Assembly (NCBI GenBank): GCA_902495705.1
Contig: CABUXT010000021.1
Location: 1 to 38,769, forward strand
Reading direction: 5' to 3'
Source: an uncultured cyanobacterium
Lineage (GTDB): Bacteria > Cyanobacteriota > Vampirovibrionia > Gastranaerophilales > Gastranaerophilaceae
Length of the DNA: 38,769 bases
Shown here: positions 1 through 8,254 of the stretch, in pieces
Layout of the letters: each line of letters starts with the position of its first letter
How positions within the stretch are numbered: the stretch's first letter is position 1
Program-made: the position numbers and the translations under genes
The notes under the pieces: generated by a model
The model's input: the letters and a program-made list of their open reading frames with translations, nothing else
What the model was told of the DNA's origin: nothing
Database searches by the model: none

Positions 1-1524
1 ATCTTTTAGAAAGGCTCTTGCGATTGCTACACGTTGTTTTTGACCGCCTGAAAGTAAAATTCCTCTCTCGCCGATTTGGGTATCAACACCATCTTTCAAG
101 GTTGAAATAAAGTCATCAAGGTATGCCATCTGAATAGCTTTTTGCATTTGTTCTTCTGTTGCTTTTTCATTCCCTAGCATTATGTTTTCTCGGATAGTTC
201 CAGAAAACAAGAAGTTATCTTGAAAAACTACAGCTATACTTTGACGTAAAGATTTTAATGTATAATCTCTTATATCTATACCATCTATTGTTATAGCACC
301 TGATTTGACGTCATAAAATCGAGGGATTAAGCTCACAATTGTTGATTTCCCTCCGCCGGAATTCCCAACAAATGCAACAGTTTCACCTTTTTCTACATTA
401 AGATTAATATGTTTTAGAACAGGAGTATTTTCTACATATTCAAAGCAAATATCTTTGAAATTAATATTTCGTGGGTGTCCTTCTAAGACTTTTGCATTTT
501 CTTTGTCTTTAATTGTTGGTTGTGCATCTAATAAATCAAAGATTTGTTCAATTGCAAAAAATGAAAACTGTACTGCATTTAAGTTATTACCAATGTTTTT
601 AACAGGTGTATAAAGTAGAATTAATGCAGTAATAAATGATACAAAGTTACCACTTGTTATTTGGTTTGTCATAATCAAATGTGAGCCATATCCGATTGCT
701 GCGGCAATACCCACAGACACAATTACGTGCATCATTGGGGATAGCCATTGAGTTTTTTGTACCATTTTTATTCTTAAATTAAAGATATTTTTTAATATCC
801 AATGGAATTTATTTGTTTCATTATTTTGCAAGTTATATGACGTGATTGTTTTATTTCCTGCAAATACTTCATTATATTCTGTAATAATCGCTGCATCTGC
901 TACAACTGTTTTATTCATAACTTCTTTGATACGTTTTTGGAGTTTTGCAACAGGAGCAAACGCACAAGCTAAGACAACACAAGCAATCAATGCTAACTGC
1001 CAAGAGTTATAAAACAATACGCAAACCAAAGATATAGATGAGAATATTCTTTGGGTAAACACGCTCAAGTTATCCAAAAGACCTGAGCACGCGGTATCTG
1101 CCATATTATTAAACTGAAATACGACATCGCCTGAGTTACGTTTATCATAAAAAGAGGTTTCAAATGTCAAAAGTTTTCTAAATAAGTCGAACTTTAGACC
1201 ATTTGTAATATTTCCGCCAACCCAAGTTGAAAGGTAAGCTGATAGGTATTTCAAACCGCCTTGAATTGATGTAAAAGCGACGATACCAAGTGGTATATAC
1301 CAAGGAGATGTAACGCTTTTTTCAACCATAACTAAATCCATATATGGTTTTAGTGCTAGTGCAATAACCGCGTCCAACGAACCGATTGGAATACAAATGA
1401 GCATTGAGCACAATGCTCTGAACCAAAACGGTTTTACGTACGGCCACATGCGACTGTAGTTGATTATAAAGCGTTGGGATTTCATGAATTCTTTTAATTT
1501 ATTTATTGATTCTATTTTAATCAT
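1..1524 (-). CDS. ABC exporter, fused permease-ATPase (MsbA-like), 3' end cut by window edge
   Basis: Half-transporter of the MsbA/lipid-flippase type: an N-terminal six-helix membrane domain (about residues 30-320) fused to an ATPase. Such proteins form homodimers in the inner membrane and flip lipids or lipid-linked glycans. Seen here: Walker A GNSGGGKS, a Q-loop in VFQDNFLF, and the signature LSGGQKQR at the last visible residues. Walker B and the rest of the ATPase lie beyond base 1, so 508 codons are visible out of an expected 570-600. The ATG at 1524 has an AAGGAG about 13 bases upstream. It is the last visible gene of the polysaccharide operon, so export of the finished lipid-linked sugar, or simply lipid A flipping, is likely. 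Family certain; substrate inferred. Confidence 0.9.
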   Translation of the reverse strand, partial: MIKIESINKLKEFMKSQRFIINYSRMWPYVKPFWFRALCSMLICIPIGSLDAVIALALKPYMDLVMVEKSVTSPWYIPLGIVAFTSIQGGLKYLSAYLSTWVGGNITNGLKFDLFRKLLTFETSFYDKRNSGDVVFQFNNMADTACSGLLDNLSVFTQRIFSSISLVCVLFYNSWQLALIACVVLACAFAPVAKLQKRIKEVMNKTVVADAAIITEYNEVFAGNKTITSYNLQNNETNKFHWILKNIFNLRIKMVQKTQWLSPMMHVIVSVGIAAAIGYGSHLIMTNQITSGNFVSFITALILLYTPVKNIGNNLNAVQFSFFAIEQIFDLLDAQPTIKDKENAKVLEGHPRNINFKDICFEYVENTPVLKHINLNVEKGETVAFVGNSGGGKSTIVSLIPRFYDVKSGAITIDGIDIRDYTLKSLRQSIAVVFQDNFLFSGTIRENIMLGNEKATEEQMQKAIQMAYLDDFISTLKDGVDTQIGERGILLSGGQKQRVAIARAFLKD

Positions 1525-1603
1525 TTTTTCTCTTTTTCTCCTTAATTATTAATTTGACAAAGTTTATGAAACTTTGGATTGCGTGTTTAATAACTTCAAA
1601 CAT
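1517..1603 (-). CDS. possible 28-residue peptide upstream of the ABC exporter
   Basis: A short frame starting at ATG 1603, with AAAGG placed 7 bases upstream. It begins MFEVIKHAIQ, continues with a hydrophobic stretch and ends in the basic tail KEKKRKND. It starts 9 bases after the stop of the upstream glycosyltransferase and overlaps the start of the ABC gene by 8 bases, which is the spacing of a coupled operon gene. The peptide could form an amphipathic, membrane-associated helix. No family is recognised. It may be only a translational coupler for the exporter, whose own ribosome site is rather distant. Confidence 0.35.
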   Translation of the reverse strand: MFEVIKHAIQSFINFVKLIIKEKKRKND

Positions 1604-1612
1604 AATGTACCT

Positions 1613-2698
1613 TTATTTTTTATTTTTACGTTTCCATTTTATTTTTATCCCTAATATTGTAATTAGCTTATGACGTCTATCTACAGTATTTGTTATTGAA
1701 AAAAGATTTTGAATATATTTAGAAAAGTATATTTTTAAATTTGGTCTTACCGCAAATTTATTTTTTAATAAGAAATTATACAACTCGTAGTTACAAATTT
1801 CTAAAATTTCTTTTTTCTTTTCTAAATCTAAAACCTTATATATTTCATAAAAATAATTAAATTTTTCTGTAGAAATATTAGAAATCATACAATTGTAAAA
1901 ATTTGTCCATGAGCCATAAATGTCTTTATAAGGAACTGCACAAGAAAAAGCTGCTTGCTGTAAATTTTTGTCTTTTAACAATGTCAAAATTTGAGAATAT
2001 CCTAAAATCCAAGAAGTATTACTTCTACGTTCAATTAACCATTTTTCACTAGCTCCTCTCACATAACTTAAAGACTCTGAATCAACATGGTCATCAAAAT
2101 GAAGTCCATTAAAAACAACAGGCTTAGATAGAACATGTATTTTTTTATTCTCATTTACTACTTTTATTGAAATACAAGATTGTTGAAACATAGTAATAAT
2201 AGAATCATACATATTCATTAATACATCGGTGGTAATGTTAGAAATTTTATATATTCCTGCAGGAACAAATGTTAATTGAAATAACTGAAGTGAAAGGTCA
2301 TTTTTATTTTCATTATTATTAAAAACATAATCAGAAACACAGATTATATCATCCCCCCTGACTATATGTTCTTCTACTTCATTCCAATTAGAAAAATCAT
2401 ATTTATCATCATCACATAAAATCCAACAATAATCTTTATTACAATTTGTAGCCATTTCAAATGCCCTACAAATATTAGCATTACCACCAATATTGACATT
2501 GTGTCTTATATGTTTTAAATTTTTATAAACATTACAATATTGTTCTATAATTTCAGATGTACCATCTGTTGAAGCATTATCTAAAATTGTAATATCATAA
2601 TCTTTTATTGGAGATTTGACAAGATTATCCAACGTATTTTTCAATTTATCTTTTCTATTATAGGTTATTAAATAAATTTGCAATTTATCTTTTATCAT
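1613..2698 (-). CDS. glycosyltransferase family 2 (GT-A fold)
   Basis: Transfers a sugar from a nucleotide donor to a growing glycan at the cytoplasmic membrane face. The N-terminal GT-A domain (residues 7-120) has LITYNR, a DNASTDGT loop and the metal-binding CDDDK. The remainder is a variable acceptor domain. It is a paralogue of the protein at 11460-12494: both share LITYNR, the N-N-I-G-G-N-A-N-I type loop and W-I-L-x-D-x-D. The last 34 residues carry a tail with FSITNT followed by ILGIKIKWKRK, also found in the next protein of the operon. The start overlaps the stop of the pyruvyl transferase as ATGA, so translation is probably coupled. Donor and acceptor cannot be read from the sequence. 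Confidence 0.9.
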   Translation of the reverse strand: MIKDKLQIYLITYNRKDKLKNTLDNLVKSPIKDYDITILDNASTDGTSEIIEQYCNVYKNLKHIRHNVNIGGNANICRAFEMATNCNKDYCWILCDDDKYDFSNWNEVEEHIVRGDDIICVSDYVFNNNENKNDLSLQLFQLTFVPAGIYKISNITTDVLMNMYDSIITMFQQSCISIKVVNENKKIHVLSKPVVFNGLHFDDHVDSESLSYVRGASEKWLIERRSNTSWILGYSQILTLLKDKNLQQAAFSCAVPYKDIYGSWTNFYNCMISNISTEKFNYFYEIYKVLDLEKKKEILEICNYELYNFLLKNKFAVRPNLKIYFSKYIQNLFSITNTVDRRHKLITILGIKIKWKRKNKK

Positions 2699-4179
2699 AA
2701 TTGAACACCTCTTGATTTTCTCTTTATTTTGATTTTTATTCCAAAAATCATCCAGATCTTATGATTACCAATATTTCTAATGGAAAAAATATGTTGCCAG
2801 AATGTTGGTTTATTATTTTGTTGTAATAAATAATCTAACTTACTGCTAAGTTCTAAAATTTTTTTTGCCAAAAAATCTTGCTCAACTGAAATTCGTTCAC
2901 CTAAACTTTTATCTAATTGCAATAAACCAATAGATAAATTATTTTCAGATAAAGAATTTAATTCTTTCTGACAAATTGTATTTGATAAAACTAAATTATT
3001 ATCTTTTAAATTTAATTTTGGTTGTTCTTCATAGTCATAATTTTTACCATTATATAAATTCACACTATTAGCAGCCAAAAACATTTCATAATTTTTAAAC
3101 AAATCATTATAAGATATATTCATATTTGAGAGGTCTAAATCTTCATACACTGAAAGAAAATCTAAATCATTTGATATAACTAAATTGGAATGAGGAATAT
3201 GCATAAATTCTGCCATTTCTAAACCTTTTACATCCGGAGGTGTAAATATGGTTGGGACACCACTATTTATTGATAAAATCGAACCATGTATTCTGTATCC
3301 CAATGCAAGCTGATGCTTTGCCGAAAAAGTTTTCCAACTTGCAATATCAGAGAAATAAAAACAATTTGTTAATACTTCAGAAGAATATTTTTCTAATAAA
3401 TTTACATAATTCTTTGAAAAAAAGGCTTTCAGAAAAGTATACTCATCTTGCACCATATAATGAATATTAAATTTACTTTGTTGAGGTAATTCCCACATTT
3501 CATTTGACTTAAAAGCATTATAAGGGGTTAGGATTAAAATATCCTTTAACGCGTTATTTGAAACTTTTTTAATCTTTCTATTTGGTCCATTTTCATAAAA
3601 AGAAGGACAACCTATAACTTGAGTGTTTTTTATGTTTAAATTTGCAAAAACTTGTTTTGTATATTCTCCTCGGATACCCAAAATTTCTGTATGCTCAGAC
3701 AAAAAATGTAAAAAATCAATAAGTTCTGAGGATAAATGTTTACAAAAATCTTTTTCTGTTATCCTAGTATCAATAAACTTATTTTTATTAACATCAAAAT
3801 CAAAATACTGATTTGCACCTATAGACATTACAATAATAGGCTTATTTATTTTTTTTATAAAACTTTTAATTTGTTCAAAAGGTAGAACCTGATTATAACC
3901 CTCAGATATCCTTATTTGGTCTTGAAGCATGAAAAAGACATGAGTACATTGATTGTTTATTATATCTATATCTTTTTCTTGAGAAGAAAAGTCATAATTC
4001 CATATATTTTGAATATGGTGAGGACAAACAAATCCACCCTGAATTTGCTTTATTATAGAAATTGTCGGATAAGAATTTCCAATATTGAAAGCTACAGATT
4101 TTAGATAAGCCTCTAAATTATCAGTATCTTCTACATTAGTACAAATGTTACTATTTATAAAAAACGGTTTTATTTCCAT
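2695..4179 (-). CDS. polysaccharide pyruvyl transferase family protein
   Basis: Members of this family (PF04230) transfer pyruvyl ketals from phosphoenolpyruvate to sugars of capsules, exopolysaccharides and cell-wall polymers; some members do other sugar chemistry. Typical signs are IVMSIGAN near residue 120, the LGIRGEYT block, VIGCPSF, and the C-terminal LGYRIHGSILSINSGVP with its conserved R-I-H-G. After residue 400 there is a helical extension, then a tail with FSIRNIG and IFGIKIKIKRK matching the neighbouring glycosyltransferase. The ATG at 4179 is preceded by AAGGAG at 5 bases and overlaps the end of the thiamine-diphosphate enzyme by 10 bases. Family confident; the modified sugar is unknown. 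Confidence 0.85.
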   Translation of the reverse strand: MEIKPFFINSNICTNVEDTDNLEAYLKSVAFNIGNSYPTISIIKQIQGGFVCPHHIQNIWNYDFSSQEKDIDIINNQCTHVFFMLQDQIRISEGYNQVLPFEQIKSFIKKINKPIIVMSIGANQYFDFDVNKNKFIDTRITEKDFCKHLSSELIDFLHFLSEHTEILGIRGEYTKQVFANLNIKNTQVIGCPSFYENGPNRKIKKVSNNALKDILILTPYNAFKSNEMWELPQQSKFNIHYMVQDEYTFLKAFFSKNYVNLLEKYSSEVLTNCFYFSDIASWKTFSAKHQLALGYRIHGSILSINSGVPTIFTPPDVKGLEMAEFMHIPHSNLVISNDLDFLSVYEDLDLSNMNISYNDLFKNYEMFLAANSVNLYNGKNYDYEEQPKLNLKDNNLVLSNTICQKELNSLSENNLSIGLLQLDKSLGERISVEQDFLAKKILELSSKLDYLLQQNNKPTFWQHIFSIRNIGNHKIWMIFGIKIKIKRKSRGVQL

Positions 4180-5942
4180 AAATTCTCCTTATACTCTTTT
4201 CTGTCTAGGAATGGGAACATGTCTTCCAAGCTCGGAGAAACCATTGTCCCATCTGGAAGTTTTTTAGCAGATAATTTTGGAGTGAATGCATACTCTTTTT
4301 CTACCATCACTTCACAAACCACAGGTTCTTTCATCTTCAAAATATCCCTAATTTCAGTATCCATATTTGTAGGATTTGAAATTTTTACTGATTTCAAACC
4401 AAAGCCTTCCGCCAACTTGCAAAAATCAGGAACACTTACACCACTATCAACACCTGAACCTGTCATGTGACCTTTAAAGAAGTTTCTTTGAGTTTGTCTG
4501 ATTGATGAATAACCTGAATTATTTATTACAAAAATTTTCAACGGCAATTTATTAAAAGATACAGTCTGCAACTCTTGAATATTCATCATAATAGAGCCAT
4601 CTCCAGCTAAACAAACAACATTTTGTTCGTCTTCAGCCTGATAGCAAGCTCCCAATGCTGCCGGCAAATCATACCCCATTGAAGCATCACCGGAATTCCA
4701 AAATATTCGTTGATTATTCTTCACGATGGCAGTTTGATGAGCACAAACACAAGCTGAACCATTACCTGCAACTAAAATATCATTATCCTGCATACAATCT
4801 GTTAAAGTATGTACAAAATCATAAACATTGATAACCGAATCTTTTGAATGATAATCATTATTATTTTGAAAATCATATTTTGCAAATAAATTTTTAGAAA
4901 ATTCTAACCATTTTTGACATTCTAATTTTGGAAAATGTTCAATCATTTTTGGCAAAAATTCACTCAAATCAGCAACAACTTTTAAATCAGGGGTTACCAA
5001 AGGTTTTTCTAACTCGAATTTATCTATATCAATAACGATTTTATAGGCATTTTTCGCAAAATTTTCCCAATTATAACTTACCTGACGGATGTTATTTCTT
5101 GTACCCAAGAACAAAATAACATCCGCATTTTGGAGAGTAAAGTTTCCTGCTCGTTGTCCAACTGTGCCAATTCTACCGCAGAAGTTTTTATGATTGGTCG
5201 GTAACAAATCCATTCCATTAAAAGTTGTAACAACAGGAATATCTGTTTGTTCAATAAAGTTCAAAAATTGTTTTTCTTGATGAGCCAATCTCAAACCATG
5301 TCCTGCAACAATCAATGGTCGTTTAGCTGACTTTAATTTATTCACAACTTCATCAATATGTAATTCGTAAGTCGTTTTTTGAGGTGGAACAAACTCTTTT
5401 AAATTATCTTCATCTATCATTGCAGCCTGAACATTCATTGGTATATCTAACCATACAGGTCCCATTCTACCTGTTGTAGCCTCATAAATAGCCTTATCCA
5501 AGTGATATTTAATTTCATTTGGGTCTGTAACCATTTTTGCATATTTGGTTAATGGTTTGACGCAAGAAATAATATCAACTTCTTGGTCGCCCAATTGGCG
5601 AAGATTTAGCTCAGGGCAAGATGACATTGTTGTCGTATATTTAACTTGACCTGAAATATACAATACAGGCACACTATCTGTCCACTGTCCAAAGACACCA
5701 TTTAAACAGTTTAGCCCCCCTGGACCGGTCGTAACATTCACAACAGCCAAAGTTTGATTAATCCTTGCATAACCTTCTGCGGCAATCGCGCAAGCTTGTT
5801 CATGATGATTTGCGGTATATGGAATAGATCTGCCCAAGCTGTCATTTAGGTGCATAGCTCCCCCACCAGACACCATGAAGAAATGTTCAACTTTATAATA
5901 TTCTTTTAATCGTTTTGCTATATAATCTGATAATTTAATCAT
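4170..5942 (-). CDS. thiamine-diphosphate enzyme, acetolactate synthase-like (possible YerE-type sugar acyl transfer)
   Basis: A complete 590-residue ThDP enzyme of the acetolactate synthase/pyruvate oxidase superfamily. The N-terminal PYR domain carries the catalytic Glu (E48 in NHHEQA); the central domain is in the middle; the C-terminal PP domain has AGDGSIMMN with its downstream NN, the ThDP/magnesium motif. Acetolactate synthase would normally sit with ilv genes, but this copy lies among RfbF/G/H genes. Known family precedent: YerE uses pyruvate and ThDP to attach a two-carbon branch to a CDP-4-keto-3,6-dideoxyhexose in yersiniose synthesis. A similar job here is inference. The start overlaps the HAD gene as ATGA and has no clear ribosome site, implying coupling. 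Confidence 0.88.
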   Translation of the reverse strand: MIKLSDYIAKRLKEYYKVEHFFMVSGGGAMHLNDSLGRSIPYTANHHEQACAIAAEGYARINQTLAVVNVTTGPGGLNCLNGVFGQWTDSVPVLYISGQVKYTTTMSSCPELNLRQLGDQEVDIISCVKPLTKYAKMVTDPNEIKYHLDKAIYEATTGRMGPVWLDIPMNVQAAMIDEDNLKEFVPPQKTTYELHIDEVVNKLKSAKRPLIVAGHGLRLAHQEKQFLNFIEQTDIPVVTTFNGMDLLPTNHKNFCGRIGTVGQRAGNFTLQNADVILFLGTRNNIRQVSYNWENFAKNAYKIVIDIDKFELEKPLVTPDLKVVADLSEFLPKMIEHFPKLECQKWLEFSKNLFAKYDFQNNNDYHSKDSVINVYDFVHTLTDCMQDNDILVAGNGSACVCAHQTAIVKNNQRIFWNSGDASMGYDLPAALGACYQAEDEQNVVCLAGDGSIMMNIQELQTVSFNKLPLKIFVINNSGYSSIRQTQRNFFKGHMTGSGVDSGVSVPDFCKLAEGFGLKSVKISNPTNMDTEIRDILKMKEPVVCEVMVEKEYAFTPKLSAKKLPDGTMVSPSLEDMFPFLDRKEYKENLWK

Positions 5943-6601
5943 TTTTTATAAAACTTTACCCTTTCCAAAATATTCGTACTTTCTATAACTAAATCTGCCT
6001 GTTTTATTATTTGAGTCTTATCTTTTCCATATCCCCACAACACACCAACCGCAGTAATATCATTTGTTTTACCTGCTAATATGTCACTCACGGAATCACC
6101 AATAATTACCGTTTCGTTTAACTCTAAATTTTGTTCATTTAATAAACTTTTTACCATTTCATTTTTAGATGGGAAAGGATGTGGATAATCCACGGTATAA
6201 ATACTGTCAAACATATCTAAGTTAAACATCTTTACCAACCTTAGAGTTGGAATTTTTGGCTTAAATGTCGCAATGTACAATTTTTTATTGTTATTTTTCA
6301 AAAATTCAAGATATTCTCTTATCTGAGGATATAAAGCACTACAATCATCATTATCGAAATCATAATTTTTCCTAAATGATGAAATTATACCTTTTTTAAC
6401 GTCTTCATCTTTTATTTCAGGAGCCACATTTTCAATAATTTGACGAATTGGAGGTCCAATCAAATTTGGAGTAAATCGTTCAGACGGAATTTTACATCCA
6501 GTTTCTTGAAATGCTTTTTTCAAGCATTTCAAGATTTCATTGGATGAATCAACAATTGTTCCGTCTAAATCAAAAATATAATTTTCAAAATTACTAAGCA
6601 T
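5939..6601 (-). CDS. HAD-superfamily phosphatase, phosphoglycolate phosphatase-like
   Basis: A 220-residue HAD hydrolase with a cap between motifs. Motif I is FDLDGTIVDS with the two catalytic Asp. Motif II is the Thr in YIATFKP. Motif III/IV includes the Lys region PFPSKNEM and the acidic pair in IIGDSVSDI. I placed the start at ATG 6601 because it puts motif I near the N-terminus, as usual for the family; the frame also opens at a TTG at 6622, deeper in the aldolase gene. A GGCGGAG lies just upstream of 6601. The 8-base overlap with the aldolase indicates a common operon. It probably dephosphorylates a small sugar or acid made in this pathway; the substrate is unknown. Confidence 0.85.
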   Translation of the reverse strand: MLSNFENYIFDLDGTIVDSSNEILKCLKKAFQETGCKIPSERFTPNLIGPPIRQIIENVAPEIKDEDVKKGIISSFRKNYDFDNDDCSALYPQIREYLEFLKNNNKKLYIATFKPKIPTLRLVKMFNLDMFDSIYTVDYPHPFPSKNEMVKSLLNEQNLELNETVIIGDSVSDILAGKTNDITAVGVLWGYGKDKTQIIKQADLVIESTNILERVKFYKK

Positions 6602-7406
6602 ATACTCCGCCAGCTTCTTCAATTAGTTTTTTATATCTTGCCTCTAACATTGTTAAACGAGCAGCATCTTCATCAAAAATCATTTTATAAAATTCTCGTT
6701 TATTTTTTAGCCACATAAGCTCAAACCCAACAGCTTTTAATATCCCCTTATCAGCATTAGGGTCATTTAAGGCCTTTTTAGCATCGAATATAATTTTACG
6801 AGTTTCAAAACGAGATAAGTAAGGTAATTCCTTGAAAAATGGTAAAGATTGAGCTGAAACTCCACCACCAATTACCATTTCTTTATTTAATTTTTGCATT
6901 TTTTCTGACAAAATTTTAGCTATATCTAAAACTTGCTTAGAATTTATATCCTCTCTAGTCAAGCCCATTGAACCTGTCATATCAACACGCCCAAGAACAA
7001 TACCATCAAGTTCTGCAAAATATGGTGAAGCTACCATTTCTTCCAAATTTTTAAAACCAGTAATAGTTTCTAAATTTAGCAAAAATTTTATTTCTTTTCG
7101 CTCTTCTTCTGGGAATACAAATTTTGTTGCTTGGACATATTTTTTCATAGCATACGGAGTTTCTATCATCGGTGCAACTATTGTTTTTACACCAATAGTT
7201 CTTGCATCATACATATCTTTAATAGCTTCACAGCCACCTACTTTTATTGTCAAATCTAGTCCTGCTTTTGTTACGACTTCTTTTAACCTTAAAGCCTCTT
7301 CTAAACGAGTTCCTTCGGCTTCAAACTCAGCTTTTATACCTACTACATGATGATTTTCTCTTAAATCAACTAATGTATCTACCATTTTGTGTTCTAAAGT
7401 ATTCAT
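6594..7406 (-). CDS. HpcH/HpaI aldolase / citrate-lyase-beta-like protein
   Basis: A TIM-barrel protein of about 270 residues resembling the HpcH/HpaI and CitE group, which makes or breaks C-C bonds at the alpha carbon of pyruvate, oxaloacetate or acyl-CoA, using a divalent metal. Recognisable are GIKAEFEAEG near residue 23, the IVAPMIET strand, LLNLETITG with the metal-binding Glu, and VLGRVDMTGSMG with the second metal ligand. The start has AAAGGAG at 5 bases and overlaps the SDR stop by one base (TAATG). An aldolase inside a CDP-dideoxysugar operon is unusual. It may prepare the keto acid used by the neighbouring ThDP enzyme, which is inference only. Confidence 0.8.
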   Translation of the reverse strand: MNTLEHKMVDTLVDLRENHHVVGIKAEFEAEGTRLEEALRLKEVVTKAGLDLTIKVGGCEAIKDMYDARTIGVKTIVAPMIETPYAMKKYVQATKFVFPEEERKEIKFLLNLETITGFKNLEEMVASPYFAELDGIVLGRVDMTGSMGLTREDINSKQVLDIAKILSEKMQKLNKEMVIGGGVSAQSLPFFKELPYLSRFETRKIIFDAKKALNDPNADKGILKAVGFELMWLKNKREFYKMIFDEDAARLTMLEARYKKLIEEAGGVYA

Positions 7407-8254
7407 TATTTCTCCTTTCGTGAATTATCTATGTAATTAAACAAATTTTTTAACCCCACCTCTAATGGAGTAAATTCCAAATTCTCAAAGTTCTTTAAAA
7501 GTAAGGTATTATCGCCGGTATATTCAAAATTCATACCTTCATTCAATATTTTTATATTGATATTTTTCTGACTATAACTTTGAACTGTCTCTGCTATTTC
7601 TTTTAGCGATGAACTTTTGGAAGGTGTGATATTTATAATATTATTTTTCGGCACTGTAGTAATAAAATGTTCTACAATTTTTGCCATATCATCAACAAAT
7701 AGGTAATCAAAAATTACATTTTGATTAATTAAAATATCCTCACCTTGAATAGCCCTGTTTATCGCATAACTAGGGAAACGACTTTCTTTTTCGCCATACC
7801 CATAACATGCAAAAATATTCAGCATAAGAACATCTTTTCTATTTTTTATTTTTTCTGCTATTAGCAGTTTAGATTTGCCATACAAATCATTTGGAATAAT
7901 CTCACCTATTTGTGATTCTTTAACCTTATGCAAATTTCTTGATTTGTCATACATTGCTCCAGAGCCAAACAAAATTACTCGAGTATCAGCCTTTTTGTTA
8001 GATAAAATATTATCAACCATCGCAAGATTATCTTCAATTGTTGTATCTCTATCTTGAACACCTCTAGCCCCGCCAACAGAACCACAATGAATTACAAAAT
8101 CAATATCATTCTCTTTAAAATATTTGGCTACAGCATCAGGATTTATTAAATCCAATTCATAGCTTCTTGGTGTCAATAATTCATGTTTATCTTTCAAATA
8201 AGACTTTAAATTTTTGCCGATAAATCCACCTGAACCAGTCAACAGAATACGCAT
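7406..8254 (-). CDS. extended SDR: NAD-dependent sugar epimerase/reductase
   Basis: A 282-residue extended short-chain dehydrogenase acting on a nucleotide sugar. The Rossmann motif GSGGFIG is at residues 7-13, the catalytic Ser is in FGSGAMYD, and the Tyr/Lys pair is in LYGKSK. The C-terminal half, which binds the sugar nucleotide, is typical of epimerase-family reductases. Placed directly after RfbH, it is the natural candidate for reducing the 4-keto group of the CDP-3,6-dideoxyhexose, or the branched ketone formed by the ThDP enzyme (the role of YerF, or of abequose/paratose synthases). The product stereochemistry cannot be read from the sequence. It overlaps RfbH by one base. Confidence 0.85.
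   Translation of the reverse strand: MRILLTGSGGFIGKNLKSYLKDKHELLTPRSYELDLINPDAVAKYFKENDIDFVIHCGSVGGARGVQDRDTTIEDNLAMVDNILSNKKADTRVILFGSGAMYDKSRNLHKVKESQIGEIIPNDLYGKSKLLIAEKIKNRKDVLMLNIFACYGYGEKESRFPSYAINRAIQGEDILINQNVIFDYLFVDDMAKIVEHFITTVPKNNIINITPSKSSSLKEIAETVQSYSQKNINIKILNEGMNFEYTGDNTLLLKNFENLEFTPLEVGLKNLFNYIDNSRKEK

Noticed and set aside
4170..5942. Calling the ThDP enzyme acetolactate synthase IlvB
   Set aside because: Family fits, but it lies in a glycan operon with no ilv genes, so the branched-chain amino-acid role is unlikely.
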